A stretch of 64,000 nt of DNA, from the NCBI GenBank assembly GCA_027030245.1, contig JALVFE010000021.1:124001-188000 (forward strand), given 5' to 3'. The notes beneath the pieces were generated by a model. It saw nothing but the letters and a program-made list of their open reading frames with translations. It did not search any database and had not been told where the DNA came from. Position numbers and translations under genes: made by a program. The DNA is from Melioribacteraceae bacterium. Its GTDB lineage: Bacteria; Bacteroidota; Ignavibacteria; Ignavibacteriales; Melioribacteraceae. Of this stretch, positions 8,177 to 17,169 are shown one piece after another. The stretch's first letter is position 1; each line of letters opens with the position of its first letter.

Positions 8177-9208
8177 TTATAATGAATTCTCATACGATTT
8201 GAAAAACCTTTCAGGCATCCGGGCATAAGCTGTGACATCGAAACTGAATTTGTATCCTAATTGATGAAGTCTCATTCCCCGGTAAGCAATCATCGCAGCA
8301 TTATCACCGCAATAACTGAGATCGGGTATTACCACTTTTTTATCGAAAGCATTTCCCAGTTGTGTTATGGATTCCCGCAATGGCTTATTTGCGGCCACGC
8401 CGCCGACTAATGAAATGGATTTAACGTCGAACTCAACCAGAGCCAGCTTGGTTTTAATCAATAATGCTTCAATAATCGCTTTTTGAAATGATGCGGCAAT
8501 ATTGCATTTTGTCTCTTCGTTAAGTTCTCCGGTTTCTTTTTTAACAGATTCCACATACCGCAAAACAGCGGTTTTCAACCCGCTAAATGAAAAATCGTAT
8601 TTGTTTTTAAGTTTTGCAATCGGAAATTTTATGCTATCCGGATTCCCTTTTTCCGCATATCTTTGAATTAAAGGTCCGCCAGGATATTCAAAGCCAAGCA
8701 TTTTGGCAACTTTGTCGAAAGCCTCACCAACGGCATCGTCTATGGTTGAACCGAGTTTTATTATTTCACTATCGTTTTTAACCAAAAGTAAGAGTGTGTG
8801 TCCGCCTGAAACAACCAAACACAGATAAGGAAATTCGGGTTTCTCTTTCATCAAGAATCCTGAAAAAATATGCCCTTCAATATGATTAACGGGAACGAAC
8901 GGCACGTTTAAGCTGTAAGCTAATCCTTTCGCGAAAGATAACCCGACAAGCAGAGCGCCGATTAAACCGGGACCAGCCGTAGCGGTTACCAAATCAATTT
9001 GATTCAAAGAAATACCGGATTCCTTTAATGCTTTTTTTAATAATGGTAAAATAATCTGCAAGTGCGCACGACTCGAAAGTTCGGGAATTACGCCTCCGTA
9101 TTCCGCATGAAAATCTTGGGAAGAAATGAGATTAGCTTTTAATTCACCGTTCGAAATTACGGCTATCGAAGTTTCGTCGCAAGAGCTTTCTATACCTAAA
9201 ACATTCAT
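8177..9208 (-). CDS. tsaD: tRNA N6-adenosine threonylcarbamoyltransferase
   Basis: 343 residues, full length. TsaD transfers threonylcarbamoyl from TC-AMP to A37 of ANN-decoding tRNAs, acting with TsaB and TsaE (not in the window). It is an ASKHA-fold protein; the N-terminus MNVLGIESSCDETSIAVI, the metal ligand pair H109 and H113 in NHIEGH, the SGGHTLL loop and the late GGVAANKPLR segment are all intact. The ATG overlaps the stop of the upstream proline dehydrogenase gene by four bases, which suggests translational coupling. Confidence 0.96.
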   Translation of the reverse strand: MNVLGIESSCDETSIAVISNGELKANLISSQDFHAEYGGVIPELSSRAHLQIILPLLKKALKESGISLNQIDLVTATAGPGLIGALLVGLSFAKGLAYSLNVPFVPVNHIEGHIFSGFLMKEKPEFPYLCLVVSGGHTLLLLVKNDSEIIKLGSTIDDAVGEAFDKVAKMLGFEYPGGPLIQRYAEKGNPDSIKFPIAKLKNKYDFSFSGLKTAVLRYVESVKKETGELNEETKCNIAASFQKAIIEALLIKTKLALVEFDVKSISLVGGVAANKPLRESITQLGNAFDKKVVIPDLSYCGDNAAMIAYRGMRLHQLGYKFSFDVTAYARMPERFFKSYENSL

Positions 9209-10107
9209 TTCTTAAAACTGAAAATACTTTTTGTAACATACCACGCAATTTCCGGATTTTCTTGCATTCTGCGAATCGAGTAAGGATACCAATGTTTGCC
9301 GTATGGAACGTATATTCTTATTTTGTGCCCGTCGTTTTTAATTTTGTCTCTCAAATATTCGGTAACACCGTAAAGCATTTGAAATTCGAAACGGTTTTCC
9401 GGAATATTTTTTTCTTTGATTAATCCGTAAGCTTTGTCGATTAAATATTTATCGTGTGTGGCGATTCCCACATAACTTCCGTATTCAAACATTTTGGTGA
9501 GAGCCGCAACATAATTATCTCTTATTTTTTGACGGTCTTTGTATGCTATGGTTGGCGGTTCAATGTAAATACCTTTGCATAATCTGTAATTCGGAACCAA
9601 ATCTTTCAAGTTCTCTATGTCATCGAGCGTTCTCTTTAAATATGCTTGGAGTACAATGCCAACGTTATTAAAATCCTTACGCAAATCACGGTATAATTCC
9701 AAAGTTAAATCCGTGTAAGGCGAGTCTTCCATATCTATTCTGACAAAATTATTCAGCTCTTTTGCTTTCCCTACAATTTCCCGAACCAGCGTGTGGCAAT
9801 AAGCCTTATCGATTGCAAGACCGAGCGCTGTAAGTTTAATTGAAAGGTTGGCATCCAATTTTTCTTTATCGATTGTTTCCAGAACACGTATGCATTCGTT
9901 TTTTGTTTCTTCCGCTTCGGATGTGTTTTTAATCGATTCGCCCAGAACATCCAATGTGGCAACGATTCCTTTTTGGTTTAACTGCCTAACGACACGAACA
10001 GCATCGTCCAAGGTTTTTCCGGCAATGTATTTTTTAGCGAATGGAAAAACAACCGATTTGGGTAAAAACTTTACAACCGTAACAATAAATCTGTTTAATG
10101 AATCCAC
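9205..10107 (-). CDS. Proline dehydrogenase (monofunctional PRODH)
   Basis: 300 residues, the length of the short monofunctional enzymes of the Thermus/Deinococcus type. FAD-dependent oxidation of proline to pyrroline-5-carboxylate. The TIM-barrel signatures include VRIDMEDSPYTDLTL, LQAYLKRT, CKGIYIEPP, ATHDKYLI, FEFQMLYGV and the substrate-binding YSIRRMQENP near the C-terminus. The next enzyme of the pathway (P5C dehydrogenase, ALDH4) is not in the window; the ALDH at 4350-5882 is ALDH7-like and is not an obvious substitute. It overlaps tsaD by four bases. Confidence 0.9.
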   Translation of the reverse strand: MDSLNRFIVTVVKFLPKSVVFPFAKKYIAGKTLDDAVRVVRQLNQKGIVATLDVLGESIKNTSEAEETKNECIRVLETIDKEKLDANLSIKLTALGLAIDKAYCHTLVREIVGKAKELNNFVRIDMEDSPYTDLTLELYRDLRKDFNNVGIVLQAYLKRTLDDIENLKDLVPNYRLCKGIYIEPPTIAYKDRQKIRDNYVAALTKMFEYGSYVGIATHDKYLIDKAYGLIKEKNIPENRFEFQMLYGVTEYLRDKIKNDGHKIRIYVPYGKHWYPYSIRRMQENPEIAWYVTKSIFSFKK

Positions 10108-10246
10108 AAAAACCTCAGTATTTAATGAACAAATTTAGGATATGCATATCTACTTAGCAAGTAAAATACAATTTTCTTCAACTGAGAACTACCGGAAGTC
10201 TCATTGAATCATGTTTTCTTACAAAAGTCACGACCCGTTAATTTAT

Positions 10247-10858
10247 TTATGTTCCGGTGATTTTTTCCAAAATATTTAATACAAATTCCGCTTTGGTTTT
10301 TAAGTCACCTAACGAACCGTTATTCTCGATTATAAAATCCGATTTTGCTTTTTTTATGTTTTCCGGAAGTTGATTTTCGATTCTTTTGAGAATTTCTTTT
10401 TCCGAAAGCTTGTTTCTAGCCTTTACTCTCTCAATTTGATTTTTCTGATCGCTCGTAACGAGAATTATATAATCAAAAAGATTATCCATTTTTGCTTCGA
10501 AAATTAATGCCGCTTCAACGAAAACAATATTCCGTTTTTTCAATGCCGTTTCCATTTCATGTTTAATTCTTTCAATTGTCGGCGTATGAACAATTTCGTT
10601 TATTTTTTCCACGTTGGCGGGATTTGCAAATACTTTTTCGGACAGATATTTGATATTCGGGATTCCGTCTTTGTACGAATCTTTACCAAACTTTTCAATG
10701 ATTTTTTCTTTTACGGTTTTATCGGTGTTAAGGATTTCTTTTGCAATTTTATCTGCGAATAAAACGGTATAGCCTTTTTCCGCAAATAAATCTGCCACTA
10801 CGGATTTCCCCGTTCCAATCCCTCCGGTAAGTGCTATTTTAAGTTTTTTATCGGGCAT
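10247..10858 (-). CDS. coaE: Dephospho-CoA kinase
   Basis: 203 residues, usual length. Final step of coenzyme A synthesis: ATP-dependent 3'-phosphorylation of dephospho-CoA. P-loop GGIGTGKS at residues 12-19, followed by the DKIAKEIL segment and the helix motif VFVEAALIFEA typical of CoaE. Cytoplasmic. It sits 139 bp upstream of the proline dehydrogenase gene, with the 810-bp repeat gap upstream of its start. Confidence 0.95.
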   Translation of the reverse strand: MPDKKLKIALTGGIGTGKSVVADLFAEKGYTVLFADKIAKEILNTDKTVKEKIIEKFGKDSYKDGIPNIKYLSEKVFANPANVEKINEIVHTPTIERIKHEMETALKKRNIVFVEAALIFEAKMDNLFDYIILVTSDQKNQIERVKARNKLSEKEILKRIENQLPENIKKAKSDFIIENNGSLGDLKTKAEFVLNILEKITGT

Positions 10859-10981
10859 AATTGTATGTAAATCTAAGAAATTTAAATTTCCTTTTCATAA
10901 AATTCTAATGTAATCGAGTGAAATTCCAAACATAGAACATGAAAGACATGAGACGTGGAAACGTAAGACGTAAAAACGAAA

Positions 10982-11215
10982 GGGACTAAAATTTACTGTC
11001 CTGAAAATCATTTTTCATTAGCGAATTAGCGGCTATTCTATGGTTCTTTTTAGATCCCGAAACAATCAGCCGGGGCGGACGGGATGAGAGAAAAAAATTC
11101 CAAATAACAAATTCCACATTCCAAATAACAAATAACGAATGACTATTGACTAACGCCCAATGCCCAAACGTAAAACGTGAGACGTAAGACGTAGGGGACG
11201 CAAACCTTGCGTCCC
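10982..11215 (-). repeat. Composite heptad repeat, inverted orientation
   Basis: 11095-11192 contains 14 consecutive heptads in one register, read here as AAATTCC, AAATAAC, ... GAATGAC, TATTGAC, ... CAAACGT, AAAACGT, GAGACGT, AAGACGT, directly followed by the stem GGGACG...CGTCCC at 11195-11215. This is the reverse complement of the arrays at 71 and 1477, with the same class order relative to the stem. 10982-11090 holds a weaker GGGAC/GTCC stem and a CCCGAAAC...CGGG-ATGA palindromic unit. Confidence 0.8.
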
Positions 11216-11545
11216 TAAAATTATTTTTTATTTGTGAATTGGCGGCGGCTTCCCAAACATCAAAAACCTCCCGAACCCCGTTAGGGGTGAAATATTTATA
11301 ATAATCATAAACCCCTTTAACGTTAAAACCCCGTAGGGGTGACATTTTAAATCCCAAATAAAAAATTCCAAATTCCCAATGACCATTGACAAATGACAAA
11401 TTCCCAATGACAAAATGTGTCACTCCGATAGAGTTTTGGTTTTGTGTTAGAATGATTGTTCTATAAATATTTCACGCCTAACAGCGTTTGCGGGATGAAA
11501 TAAAGAGTTCCTTTTAGATCCCGAAACTAGTTCGGGATGACAGAA
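11216..11545. repeat. Mini-hairpins, second heptad array, palindromic unit
   Basis: 11275-11289 (ACCCC-gtt-GGGGT-like) and 11328-11340 (ACCCC-gta-GGGGT) are mini-hairpins. 11349-11418 is a ten-unit heptad array, AAATCCC through AAAATGT. 11419-11520 carries the 'gtcactcc...tgtgttagaatgattgttctataaatatttcacgcc' module, inverse of 390-445. 11516-11542 is a palindromic unit, AGATCCCGAAAC ... GTTCGGGATGACA. No gene. Confidence 0.7.
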
Positions 11546-11550
11546 AAAGA

Positions 11551-11662
11551 AATTTCAAATTCCAAATCCCAAATGACAAATGACCAATGACCATTGACCG
11601 ATGACAAGTAACAAATGACGATTGACCCAAGACCAGTGACTCATACCTAATTCCAAGTGACC
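11551..11662 (-). repeat. Heptad array ending seven bases from a stop codon
   Basis: 16 consecutive 7-bp units from AATTTCA to AGTGACC, mostly of the AATGACN/ATTGACC class. No RCGTYTY class and no adjacent stem-loop. The array ends at 11662 and the acpS stop codon is at 11669-11671. Confidence 0.75.
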
Positions 11663-11668
11663 GGAAAA

Positions 11669-12052
11669 TTATGCATTACGATTAGTGTAAACAATTGCTA
11701 CACAGGCAACATAGTTGTGGGAATGACTCATACTTATTTTTAACGATTTATCGTCACCGAGAAATCCGTTAAGTTTACCGAATAATTTTACTTTCGGCAT
11801 TCCGTTTGGCTCATTGTATATCTCAATATCTTTCCACCGGAATTCTTTGTTCCATCCCGTTGCCAAAGCTTTTGCAATTGCTTCTTTTGCGGCAAAACGT
11901 GCGGCAAGGTGTTGGTATTTGTTTTTTTTGCTCAAACAATAATCAAGTTCAATTTCGGTAAATATTTTGTTCAGAAAGTGATCTTGAAATTTTTCAACAC
12001 TTTGTTGAATCCTTTCAATCTCGATTATGTCAATTCCGATTCCGAAAATCAT
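11669..12052 (-). CDS. acpS: Holo-[acyl-carrier-protein] synthase
   Basis: 127 residues, usual length. Transfers phosphopantetheine from CoA to the serine of acyl carrier protein. The two magnesium-binding motifs are present: GIGIDIIEIERI (Asp8) near the N-terminus and RFAAKEAIAKAL. Cytoplasmic. It is the last gene of a tight minus-strand operon, 11 bp downstream of the MCE gene. The stop codon lies at the edge of a heptad array. Confidence 0.95.
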   Translation of the reverse strand: MIFGIGIDIIEIERIQQSVEKFQDHFLNKIFTEIELDYCLSKKNKYQHLAARFAAKEAIAKALATGWNKEFRWKDIEIYNEPNGMPKVKLFGKLNGFLGDDKSLKISMSHSHNYVACVAIVYTNRNA

Positions 12053-12063
12053 TCTTTTACCGG

Positions 12064-12972
12064 TTAAAAAATATTTGCGTCAACGTTTATTCCTTCGTCT
12101 TGAAGTTGCTTTATAAGTATTTCCGATAGTTTATTCAATTTTTCCAACGAAGATTTTAAATCGGTTATAATTTTATCATCATATAAAAGTTTGCCCAGAT
12201 TATTTTTCTTCGCAGTGGTTTCTTCGGAAAGTTTGTTTACTTTTTCAATCAGTTGTTTCATCTCGTTCAATACATCGCTCGAGTTTTGCAATGTCGATTT
12301 AATATTGGCTTCATTTTCAGTTATCACCATATTCATATTTTCGGCTAACTTGTTGCCGTTTTCTATTAGATTTTCAATCCCTTGTTTTTGTCGTTTAATC
12401 AATTCCGATAATTCGGTGGAAAGTTCGGATAAATCAGCAACTGAAGATTCGAGATTGCGGAAAAATTCTTTCTTCGAAAAAATTTCATTCAAGTTTGTCA
12501 AAGATATTTTAACTTCCTTTATCACATCAACCAAATCGTTTTGCACGGAGCTCAGCATTGCCATGGCAGTGGAAATATCGCCCAGGAAAATTCCCTTTTG
12601 TGTTTTATGATAGTTTAATTCTTTAGGAGAATTCCCGGGATTGATTTCAATTTTTTTTCCGCCCATTAAATCGAGCATCAATATTGAAAAGGTTGCATCT
12701 TCTTTCAAATTAACATCGTTATCAAGATTTACCGTAACAAGCACGGTATTATCTTTATTTTTAATTTCGTCCACATAACCTTTTCTTACTCCGTTAATCG
12801 TAACTGCATCACCCTTTTCCAAACCAGCAACCGAGTTAAATTCTATATTAACGATTTTTCTTTCCGAGTTAAAACGGTAATTTTTCGCCCACCCGAAAAT
12901 CCATAGAAAAAGAATTATCCCAATTGCTACGGTAATTCCTACTTTGATTTCCGTTTTTCTATTTTTGTCCAT
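12064..12972 (-). CDS. MCE (MlaD-type) domain protein
   Basis: 302 residues. A single N-terminal membrane anchor (residues about 11-28) is followed by one MCE domain (about 36-115, with VAGLEKGDAVTINGVRKGYV) and a long, mostly helical tail predicted as coiled coil with repeated Leu/Ile spacing. MlaD-type proteins form hexameric rings that shuttle phospholipids across the periplasm with an MlaE permease and MlaF ATPase. Neither partner is encoded in the window, so this is an orphan copy here. It overlaps the upstream small membrane protein gene by 14 bases. Confidence 0.85.
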   Translation of the reverse strand: MDKNRKTEIKVGITVAIGIILFLWIFGWAKNYRFNSERKIVNIEFNSVAGLEKGDAVTINGVRKGYVDEIKNKDNTVLVTVNLDNDVNLKEDATFSILMLDLMGGKKIEINPGNSPKELNYHKTQKGIFLGDISTAMAMLSSVQNDLVDVIKEVKISLTNLNEIFSKKEFFRNLESSVADLSELSTELSELIKRQKQGIENLIENGNKLAENMNMVITENEANIKSTLQNSSDVLNEMKQLIEKVNKLSEETTAKKNNLGKLLYDDKIITDLKSSLEKLNKLSEILIKQLQDEGINVDANIF

Positions 12973-13321
12973 AATTTCTTATAAGTTTTTTTACTTCGGT
13001 TAATTCTTCTGGAGTTACAACACTGTCTTTCAATATTTTTTTTATCAATTTGCTTAAACGCTCAATCTCGTTTTGTTTTTCCTCCAGATTTTCGTTCTTT
13101 AATTTGTCCATAAATTCGAACGTTATTGCTTTCAATGAATCCTTTTCCACGGAATTTTTAACGACATCAAATTTATCTTCCAAATCTGTTTTAAGCAAAG
13201 AAACCAAAGTTTCTTTCCCGAAATTAACAAATTCTTCTTTATGATATTTATAAATATAAATTCCGCCCGCAATTACAATAAAAAGCAAGATTACAAATAT
13301 TAAAAAACACCCTTTTTTCAT
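12959..13321 (-). CDS. Small single-pass membrane protein, function unknown
   Basis: 120 residues. One N-terminal transmembrane helix or uncleaved signal (residues 4-24, CFLIFVILLFIVIAGGIYI), then a charged helical region rich in Lys and Glu. I do not recognise a family. It is tightly locked in an operon: its ATG overlaps the CNNM/CorC-like gene by four bases and its end overlaps the MCE gene by 14. Association with the MCE protein in envelope lipid transport is a contextual guess. Confidence 0.7.
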   Translation of the reverse strand: MKKGCFLIFVILLFIVIAGGIYIYKYHKEEFVNFGKETLVSLLKTDLEDKFDVVKNSVEKDSLKAITFEFMDKLKNENLEEKQNEIERLSKLIKKILKDSVVTPEELTEVKKLIRNYGQK

Positions 13322-14607
13322 TTTTGTTCAGATTGTATTTTTTCAATTAAAACTTTTTGAATTCTGTTATTTTCAACTTCCTTAATGGTAAATTTATATC
13401 CTTTATGCGTAAAAGCATAACCGCTTTCGGGTATGGAGCCGGCAATATTGAAAATAAAACCGCCGAGCGAATCGTAATCTTCGTTTTCTTCGATTAACGT
13501 AAATCCTAAATATTCATTCAAATCGTCAATTGTTACTTTACCGTCAACTAAAAATTTGTCTTCATCTATTTTTTTAATCATCTCAATTTCTTTATCGTGC
13601 TCGTCTTGAATTTCTCCCACTATTTCCTCCAAAATATCCTCGAGCGTAATTAACCCGGAAGTTCCGCCGTATTCGTCAACAACAATTCCCATGTGCATTT
13701 TCTTTTCTTGGAATTCATCCATCAAATCGCTAATTAGTTTTTTTTCGGGAACAAACATACAATCGCGAGCAATTTTCTTTAACGAAAACTGTTCGCGCAT
13801 TTTTTTGTTTGAAATGAACGGCAGCAAATCCTTGGCATAAATGATTCCCAAAATATTATCCAACGATTCTTCGTATAGCGGTAGCCGGCTGTGTCCCGAT
13901 TCAGTTATTGTGTTCAAGACTTCGTCGAAAGATGAATCAACCGAAACCGCAACAATATCTACACGGGGAGTCATAATTTCCTGAACCGTTACCGTTCTGA
14001 AAGATACAACACCTTGAATAAGTTCTTGTTCTTCTTCTTCAATCATTCCCCTCTCAACGCCAATATCGGCTAGTTCAACGAAATCTTCCGTTGATAACGC
14101 CGATTCCTTTTTATCGTAACTTAACGATTCCGCAAAAAACTTTAATGTTTCGCTCAGGAATTTTGAAAGCGGAGAAAGTATGAAATTTGTCCAGTAAATC
14201 GGAACGGCAGACATTTTGGCGAAACTTAACGGATGCTTCGATGCCCAAACTTTCGGCGTAACTTCGGCAAACAGCAAAACCAAAACCGTAAGGATAATGA
14301 TTTGAACAATGAGAGCAACATCGGTAGAAAAGCCGTATTGTTTTGCAATTTTCAAAGCAAGCGCCACGGAAATTATCGACGCACCTACGTTCGTAATAGT
14401 ATTGCCGATTAGAATTGAAACCAAAAGCTTTTTCGGTTGTGCGAGCAACTTTAAAATATATCTAATCAACAAACTCTTAGTATTCCCGGATTCCTCCAGC
14501 TTTTTGGAATTGAGCGAGAAAAGAGCTACTTCCGATCCGGAAAACAGAGCCGAAAGAGAAAGCAGGATAAATAAAAATATAACTTCAGAATACCAATCAG
14601 TATCCAA
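13318..14607 (-). CDS. CNNM/CorC-type membrane protein (hemolysin family)
   Basis: 429 residues. A DUF21/CNNM membrane domain (four hydrophobic segments within residues 1-180, with SALFSGSEVALFSLN at the start) is followed by a CBS pair (about 205-330, MTPRVDIVAVSVDSSF ... IVVDEYGGTSGLITLEDIL) and a C-terminal CorC/HlyC transporter-associated domain (about 345-425). Family members are linked to magnesium transport; in Bacteroidota a relative, GldE, is associated with gliding. Which applies here cannot be told. First gene of the operon leading to acpS. Confidence 0.85.
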   Translation of the reverse strand: MDTDWYSEVIFLFILLSLSALFSGSEVALFSLNSKKLEESGNTKSLLIRYILKLLAQPKKLLVSILIGNTITNVGASIISVALALKIAKQYGFSTDVALIVQIIILTVLVLLFAEVTPKVWASKHPLSFAKMSAVPIYWTNFILSPLSKFLSETLKFFAESLSYDKKESALSTEDFVELADIGVERGMIEEEEQELIQGVVSFRTVTVQEIMTPRVDIVAVSVDSSFDEVLNTITESGHSRLPLYEESLDNILGIIYAKDLLPFISNKKMREQFSLKKIARDCMFVPEKKLISDLMDEFQEKKMHMGIVVDEYGGTSGLITLEDILEEIVGEIQDEHDKEIEMIKKIDEDKFLVDGKVTIDDLNEYLGFTLIEENEDYDSLGGFIFNIAGSIPESGYAFTHKGYKFTIKEVENNRIQKVLIEKIQSEQK

Positions 14608-14641
14608 ATAAAATTCTTGTCCCAGTTGTTAAACAAATCAA

Positions 14642-15067
14642 TTAAAACGGCAGATCGTCTTCTTCCGGCGAAGCGGTATCCATTGGTTCGGCAGGTGCCG
14701 AAACATCGGGACTACTCTGGTAACTGTCGTCTCTCGAATCCAAAGGAATAATTCCGTTTCGGTCAGCGATTATTTCGGTCACGTAAACTTTCTGACCGTC
14801 TTTATTTTCGTAATCCCGCTTGCTAATTCTGCCTTCTACGTAAACTTTTCTGCCTTTTTTAAGAACATTTTTGTAAAAATCGGAAAGCCCGAAAGCAACC
14901 ACGTTATGCCAAGTGGTTTCGTTTACCCAATTGCCATCCCGGTTCTTATAACCGTAAGTGGTAGCCACCGAAAATGAAGTAACTTCTGTATTATTGGTAG
15001 TAAACCGGTGTTCGGCATCTTGCCCCAAATTACCGATTAACATCACTTTGTTTAATGAAAAAGCCAT
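14642..15067 (-). CDS. ssb: Single-stranded DNA-binding protein
   Basis: 141 residues. One OB-fold (residues about 3-108, starting SLNKVMLIGNLGQDAE), a short disordered linker, and the acidic C-terminal tip EEDDLPF that recruits repair and replication partners. Cytoplasmic; coats single-stranded DNA in replication and recombination. The ATG follows a GAGGACAAA ribosome-binding region. It is 34 bp upstream of the CNNM/CorC gene. Confidence 0.95.
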   Translation of the reverse strand: MAFSLNKVMLIGNLGQDAEHRFTTNNTEVTSFSVATTYGYKNRDGNWVNETTWHNVVAFGLSDFYKNVLKKGRKVYVEGRISKRDYENKDGQKVYVTEIIADRNGIIPLDSRDDSYQSSPDVSAPAEPMDTASPEEDDLPF

Positions 15068-15182
15068 TTTGTCCTCACTATGGTATTTTATTTTTTAATG
15101 AAATTAAATTTATCAATAAAAAAATAATTTGCAAGTGTTTTTTTAAGCATTATTTTAAAATGGCGGGTAATCGTTTATCGTT

Positions 15183-15677
15183 TTATTCGGTAACAATAAA
15201 CGCATCGGCAAACGTTTTTGTTTTTCTTAGTTTCTCTTTCAATAATTCCGCTTCTTCTCTTGTCGCAAATGCTTTCGTCATTACTGCGAATAAATTTACA
15301 TTTTCCTTAAATTTAATTTCAAGCGGAAATTCGAATTCCTGTTGTACGGAATTGACAAAATTATTAGCCTTTTCCAGAGAAGAAAAAGCTCCGAGCTGCA
15401 CGAAGTACTTATGTGTTTCCGCTCCGGCAACGGAAAGAGTATCAGAGAGAGTTTCAGATTCGGAATAATACCCGGCGGTGTCGGTTATCGCATTCGAATC
15501 CGTAGTTTCTTCAGAAATATTCAACGCAGTTTGCACACCGGCGGTATCGACATCAGTAACATCATCGAAAACATAGATTTCTTCACCGGATTTTCCGGCG
15601 TTTTCGTTATCCACTTTGCCCGTTGCACAACCTGTAAAAGCGGTAATCAAAATTCCGTATATAATTAATTTTTTCAT
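15183..15677 (-). CDS. SPOR-domain lipoprotein
   Basis: 164 residues. Signal peptide with lipobox AFTGC (Cys17), a low-complexity acidic Ser/Thr-rich linker (residues 20-85), and a C-terminal SPOR domain (about 88-164, beginning HKYFVQLGAFSSLEKAN). SPOR domains bind denuded glycan strands at division septa, so a role in cell-wall processing or division is likely. An intrinsic terminator separates it from the GDSL gene upstream. Confidence 0.85.
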   Translation of the reverse strand: MKKLIIYGILITAFTGCATGKVDNENAGKSGEEIYVFDDVTDVDTAGVQTALNISEETTDSNAITDTAGYYSESETLSDTLSVAGAETHKYFVQLGAFSSLEKANNFVNSVQQEFEFPLEIKFKENVNLFAVMTKAFATREEAELLKEKLRKTKTFADAFIVTE

Positions 15678-15685
15678 AAACTTAA

Positions 15686-15717
15686 AATACCGCTCCGGCT
15701 ATAACCGAAGCGGTATT
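15686..15717 (-). terminator. Intrinsic terminator after the GDSL lipoprotein gene
   Basis: Stem AATACCGCT / AGCGGTATT with an inner CGG/CCG pairing. Read on the minus strand it is followed by TTTAAG. It lies directly downstream of the stop codon at 15738. Confidence 0.75.
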
Positions 15718-15737
15718 CAAATAATTACTGTTTATTA

Positions 15738-17150
15738 TTAAAACGGAAAGTTCGCAAATGCATTCTTATCGAGTTTCGGAATTCCGTATTTATCGAAAGA
15801 AACTTTAGCCAAGACCAAACTTCCGGGAATAGTTGTAACATTCACTTTCGGAATATTTGCACCGAAAGCTTCGTTAATTTTATCAATAAACAAGTTTGCG
15901 ATTATGGCATAACCTTGGCTCGTAGGATGAACTCCGTCGAGACTAAACAATCCACCCGTAACGTATTGCGTAGTGAATTTAACGCCGTTTGCAACATATC
16001 CGTTAGCGGCTGTTTGCTTAAAGAAAGCATTTACGTCAACCAAAGCCCAACCGTTTGCGGAAGCAATTCCTGCGATGGTTTGATTAAAGCTTTCCACGGT
16101 ATTATTAACTTCTTGAATTTCGGCCGGATCCAGAACAAAAGCATCGGGAATCGGATTGGCGGGATGCAAGCCAAACGGTTTTGTTGTATCGGCACCGACT
16201 AAAGCCGGATCTATTCCGTTATCCCGGTAAAATTTTCCTGTAGGTTGACCGATTAAATCGGTATAACCGTAACTGCTCAATGTAAGAGTTAGTAAAACGT
16301 CTCCTTTTACCAATGCATCTACAGTTGCAACATTGTTGGGTGCAGTAGCTCCGATTTGACCGTTAGTATTGTAAAAAACTCCTACAGCCAAACCGGCATC
16401 AACCGCTGGTTTAATTGCTTGTGCCACGCCCGGACCAACAGTCGTAAAATATGGAACGGCTTGTACACCCGGTATATTTGCAACTACAACTTTCGCGTTA
16501 GTTTGCGTTGCAATAGCGCCTGCCAATTGTCCGTACAATTGAGCAAAAAGATCCGTTGGTGTATGCGGCACTGTTCCGCCTCTTGTAGCATATCCCAGAA
16601 TATCATTATTTCCTACCCACAAAGTCATAAACGTAGGTTTAAGAGAAATAGCTTGTTCCAATTCCGTTCCATTACCCCGCAGAACAATGTCAAAAAAGAT
16701 ATTATCACCGGAAATACTGGTAGAAGCATCCTTTGCTTGAAGGAAATCCACAAGAAGTGCGCCCGGTATTCCGAGATTGTTATAAGGTTTTCCGTATGAG
16801 GTGTTTTTAGGTTGACCTAGAGTAGTATTCGTCACCACTTCGAACGGTTCAATCGATTTTACTTCGAGTCTGCCTGGTATTCCCGGATCGGAGATAAGCG
16901 GTTGAACATAATTTGCCCCGACTTGTTGAGCAATAAGATTACCGAAAGAATATTTCTGAGTGCTTTCATATAACGCTCCGTTTTGATAGCCTGCAGTTAA
17001 ACTGTTACCGAAAGAGACGAATGTTGAAAAATCGGCATTACCCAACGAAGGAGCCCCGGGTTCGGTTAAGTCCGTCCGGTCTTCGCAACTCCAGAATGCC
17101 ACTGCGAAAACAATTAAAATTCCAATGATACTAAAATTTATTTTCTTCAT
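15738..17150 (-). CDS. SGNH/GDSL-type lipoprotein hydrolase
   Basis: 470 residues. Signal sequence with candidate lipid Cys22 (AFWSC). SGNH blocks are visible: block I SFGNSLTAGY with nucleophile Ser50 (Asn in place of the usual Asp of GDSL), block III WVGNNDILG, and block V DGVHPTSQGYAI. The protein is longer than simple GDSL esterases because of inserts around residues 200-340. It is probably a surface or periplasmic esterase/lipase acting on lipids or acylated glycans. It lies 19 bp downstream of the FadL-type porin gene, which supports a lipid-related role. Confidence 0.85.
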   Translation of the reverse strand: MKKINFSIIGILIVFAVAFWSCEDRTDLTEPGAPSLGNADFSTFVSFGNSLTAGYQNGALYESTQKYSFGNLIAQQVGANYVQPLISDPGIPGRLEVKSIEPFEVVTNTTLGQPKNTSYGKPYNNLGIPGALLVDFLQAKDASTSISGDNIFFDIVLRGNGTELEQAISLKPTFMTLWVGNNDILGYATRGGTVPHTPTDLFAQLYGQLAGAIATQTNAKVVVANIPGVQAVPYFTTVGPGVAQAIKPAVDAGLAVGVFYNTNGQIGATAPNNVATVDALVKGDVLLTLTLSSYGYTDLIGQPTGKFYRDNGIDPALVGADTTKPFGLHPANPIPDAFVLDPAEIQEVNNTVESFNQTIAGIASANGWALVDVNAFFKQTAANGYVANGVKFTTQYVTGGLFSLDGVHPTSQGYAIIANLFIDKINEAFGANIPKVNVTTIPGSLVLAKVSFDKYGIPKLDKNAFANFPF

Positions 17151-17169
17151 AATTTTATTTTCCCTCCTT

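Noticed and set aside
9771-10138. Additional frames on both strands over the proline dehydrogenase gene
   Set aside because: They overlap a complete conserved gene and have no start context or family match.
10986-11423. A 145-codon minus-strand frame in the gap between coaE and acpS
   Set aside because: It consists of mini-hairpins, two heptad arrays and palindromic units; the same kind of peptide arises from every repeat gap.
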